A stretch of 64,000 nucleotides of DNA from Macrotrachela quadricornifera (lineage: Eukaryota; Rotifera; Eurotatoria; Philodinida; Philodinidae), in NCBI GenBank assembly GCA_022393335.1, contig JAJEKB010020795.1, positions 523,411-587,410 of the forward strand, read 5' to 3'. Positions 61,838 through 64,000 of the stretch are shown in pieces (position 1 is the first letter of the stretch; each line of letters begins with the position of its first letter). A program made the position numbers and the translations under genes. The notes beneath the pieces are model-generated. The model had not been told where the DNA came from and ran no database searches. It saw nothing but the letters and a program-made list of their open reading frames with translations.

Positions 61838-63511
61838 TTATATCAACATAATTCTACTATTTATGTGTTTTGCAGCGAACACATCAACAACTTTATCGAA
61901 ATCTATGTCGAATTCTCTTTCAATAGCTAACACACTAAGATCGCTAAGTCTTTCATCACCCATTGAATTTCTTGCATAAGTTTTTATCAACTTCATTTTT
62001 GAAAAGGTTCTCTCCCATGAGACAGATGACACAGGAAATGTTAAACCACCTTTAATCAAAGCAACAGCTGTAGAAAAGGCTTGTTTCATAGGTTTTAATT
62101 CATGAAGTACATCGAGCACAGTTGATAATTTAGAATTTTTAATCATAGGTTCTATCACAGAAATTTCGTTATGTATCATATTTTTTTCTAATGATAAATG
62201 ATCAATTAATGGTTATAACATTTCCACATCTAAAAATTTTCCATTTGTTGGAGATAATGATGCAATACTATTTGCTATTTGAAGATTATGACTAGAGAAG
62301 CGTTCATTTAATTCAATTAAAATAGAATCAATTGTTGGGAAATACATTGTTCTTCGAAAATATGCTTCACTTATGTCACAATCTCGATGTCCAAGTGTTG
62401 TTGTAACAATACAATCTTTAAAACGTTCTGGAATTGTTTTTGGACGTCTTATTTTAACAGATACATTCATATCGATTTCATTTTCATTACAAAATGTAAC
62501 TGCTTGATGATATAATTCTGTAAATAACTGTTCGTCTCTCATGAGGTTTAGTTGTTCACAAATAGTTATAATAAGATTCTGTGCACTACCAAGATCAACA
62601 CATACTCCTTTGGAATAAAAAATCAAAAAGGAAATTCTGCTGTCTTATTCTCAAGAAAAAATGAATGTACCCTTTAACTGATCTGAAAGAATTTTAATTG
62701 GTCCAAGTAGACGATGTAAAATAAACATAGCAATTATAAACATTGAATCTTTCACAATCAGGAGCAAACTTTGTGCATCAACAGCACGACTACCACCATC
62801 ATGTATCAAATCTGTCAATGCTGCAATAAGTGCTGAATAATTACATTTAATTGAATCAATTGATTTAAATCTCGAATTCCAACGAGTGTTTCCCCATTTT
62901 TTAATGTTAAAGTTGTATCTAATTAAAAAATACAAGTAAAGCTATATGAAAAATGTGATCAATTTAAATCACTTTACCTAATTCTAACAATTTCTGTGCT
63001 TCAGAAAAATAACGATTAGTAACACCTGATGCTGTAAAATAAGTATGAATTTTAGAAATGATAGAAAAGAATTCATCAATATACGGTACAACCGAGCAAA
63101 CATCACAAACGACTAGATTTATACGATGAGCCATACAATGAATATATATGGCTTTTGGCATAAACTGCCGTTGCAAAATTATATGCACTCCATTTTCATT
63201 TCCTGACATCACCGATGCTCTAAAGAAGGAAATATGAAAGATCACGGAACCTAAACGCCCAGTTTATCTTTAATATACCTATCGTAGCACTGAGCTATAC
63301 ACATTAAGAGAGGAATGTTATGTTTGTTCAAAAAATCACTAATCTCTTTTGCTAAAGTAACAGCATCAAATCGATGAAGACGAATAAATCCCATAAAGAA
63401 TTCTTTTATCTGCCATTGTTCATCAACCACACGAAGACAAATAGATAATTGTTTATTATGACTAACATCTGTTGCTTCATCAGCTAATAACACATATACA
63501 TTTCCATTCAC
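61838..63511 (-). pseudogene. hAT-superfamily transposase (ZMYM/DUF4371 type), 5'-incomplete and decayed
   Basis: The exon-like blocks are 63511-63279, 63219-62978, 62918-62671 and 62607-61838, with short GT..AG gaps. They encode in order a DUF4371 block (VLLADEATDVSHNKQLSICL, FIRLHRFDAVTLAKEISDFL, AQCYDRASVMSGNENG), HCMAHRINLVV, WGNTRWNSRF, and the hAT C-terminal dimerisation region (FPVSSVSWERTFSKMKLIKT ending near 61838). Lesions are a TAA at 62213, in frame between VEML and PLIDHLSLEKN, and a one-base phase mismatch between the second and third blocks at an A6 run. The 5' part (zinc finger and start) is absent before 64000. The acceptor at 63512 implies an upstream exon outside the window or deleted. 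Confidence 0.75.
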
Positions 63512-64000
63512 CTAAAACAACAAAATGCATGACACAGTGATGAAGCGAAGGTAAAACTGATAATTTAACTAATTCAATTTTTGCCCTATGTAACACAATA
63601 ACATAACTATTTTACTGTGTTCTAGTTTCTTAATTTTAAAATAGATCCTTTGTAGTTTCATTTAAATCATCTATTGATCTATATAGAAGGTATCCAAATA
63701 AATTTAAATTTATTAATAAAAATTGAAAAGAACATCTACCTACTATAGTAATTCCGGTCGTATATTCCAATATAGTAGAAATTGATTAGATAAATCGTGG
63801 GTTGCGTTTGTTTTTCATCAATTCTTGTGTTAGTCATCAGTCTATCTTATCTGTCACTTATTTGAATTATGAAATATCAGCGTCAACGATTAAATTTTCT
63901 TCTCATTGATAAATTGATCGATTATATGCAAATTTCTATTAGATTCATGTTAGATCGAGATATATTTATTTTTGAAAATAATGTAGAGAGTTTCTCTTCA
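63512..64000. other. Noncoding, presumed intron or 5' flank of the hAT element
   Basis: No exon matching the missing transposase N-terminus was seen on the minus strand. Confidence 0.4.

Overview
The window looks like animal nuclear DNA, most probably from a bdelloid rotifer (Adineta/Rotaria type). It is AT-rich. Real genes are broken by very short GT..AG introns of about 40-60 nt. The gene families are ones I associate with bdelloids: NHL and FG-GAP propeller proteins on a single membrane anchor, DUF4246 dioxygenase, R-S-E ADP-ribosyltransferase, GIMAP-like GTPases and F-box/LRR proteins. Decayed transposons and long hairpin repeats fill the spaces. Species assignment is inference from style, not from a database match.

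Layout. 1-4.9 kb is gene-poor, with a transposase fragment and a foldback repeat. 4.9-11.7 kb (minus) is one very large NLR-like gene: SIR2-like NADase domain, NACHT NTPase, then a long helical-repeat tail. The tail is split into two frames at a run of eight T. 11.7-22.7 kb is repeats: a degenerate 35-bp array, a 370-bp duplication, inverted-repeat elements, and two inverted copies of a 245-bp repeat 16 kb apart. 22.7-27.1 kb (plus) is an ADP-ribosyltransferase followed by a membrane segment and a calcium-binding-type FG-GAP propeller; it carries lesions. 29.7-32.6 kb (plus) holds two related GTPases. 35.0-36.8 kb (plus) is an intact single-pass NHL-repeat protein. 38.6-41.3 kb is a graveyard of piggyBac, Tc1/mariner and LINE remnants. 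41.4-44.4 kb (plus) is a seven-exon metallophosphoesterase. 46.1-47.8 kb (minus) is an F-box/repeat protein with a frameshift. 48.5-49.3 kb holds divergent small exons, one set encoding a zinc finger. 49.9-53.4 kb (minus) is a single gene with four kinase-like domains, one per exon. 54.4-56.1 kb (minus) is a two-exon DUF4246 dioxygenase. 58.6-63.5 kb is repeat-rich, with a young TA-flanked hairpin element and a decayed hAT transposase.

Together the genes read as an accessory region enriched in sensor and signalling architectures. These are an NAD-acting NLR, a membrane ADP-ribosyltransferase with a propeller, GTPases, tandem pseudokinases and a propeller receptor. An immune role is inference from the families. 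The strongest candidates for a new system are the SIR2-NACHT receptor and the one-exon-per-domain pseudokinase array. All splice models were read by eye.
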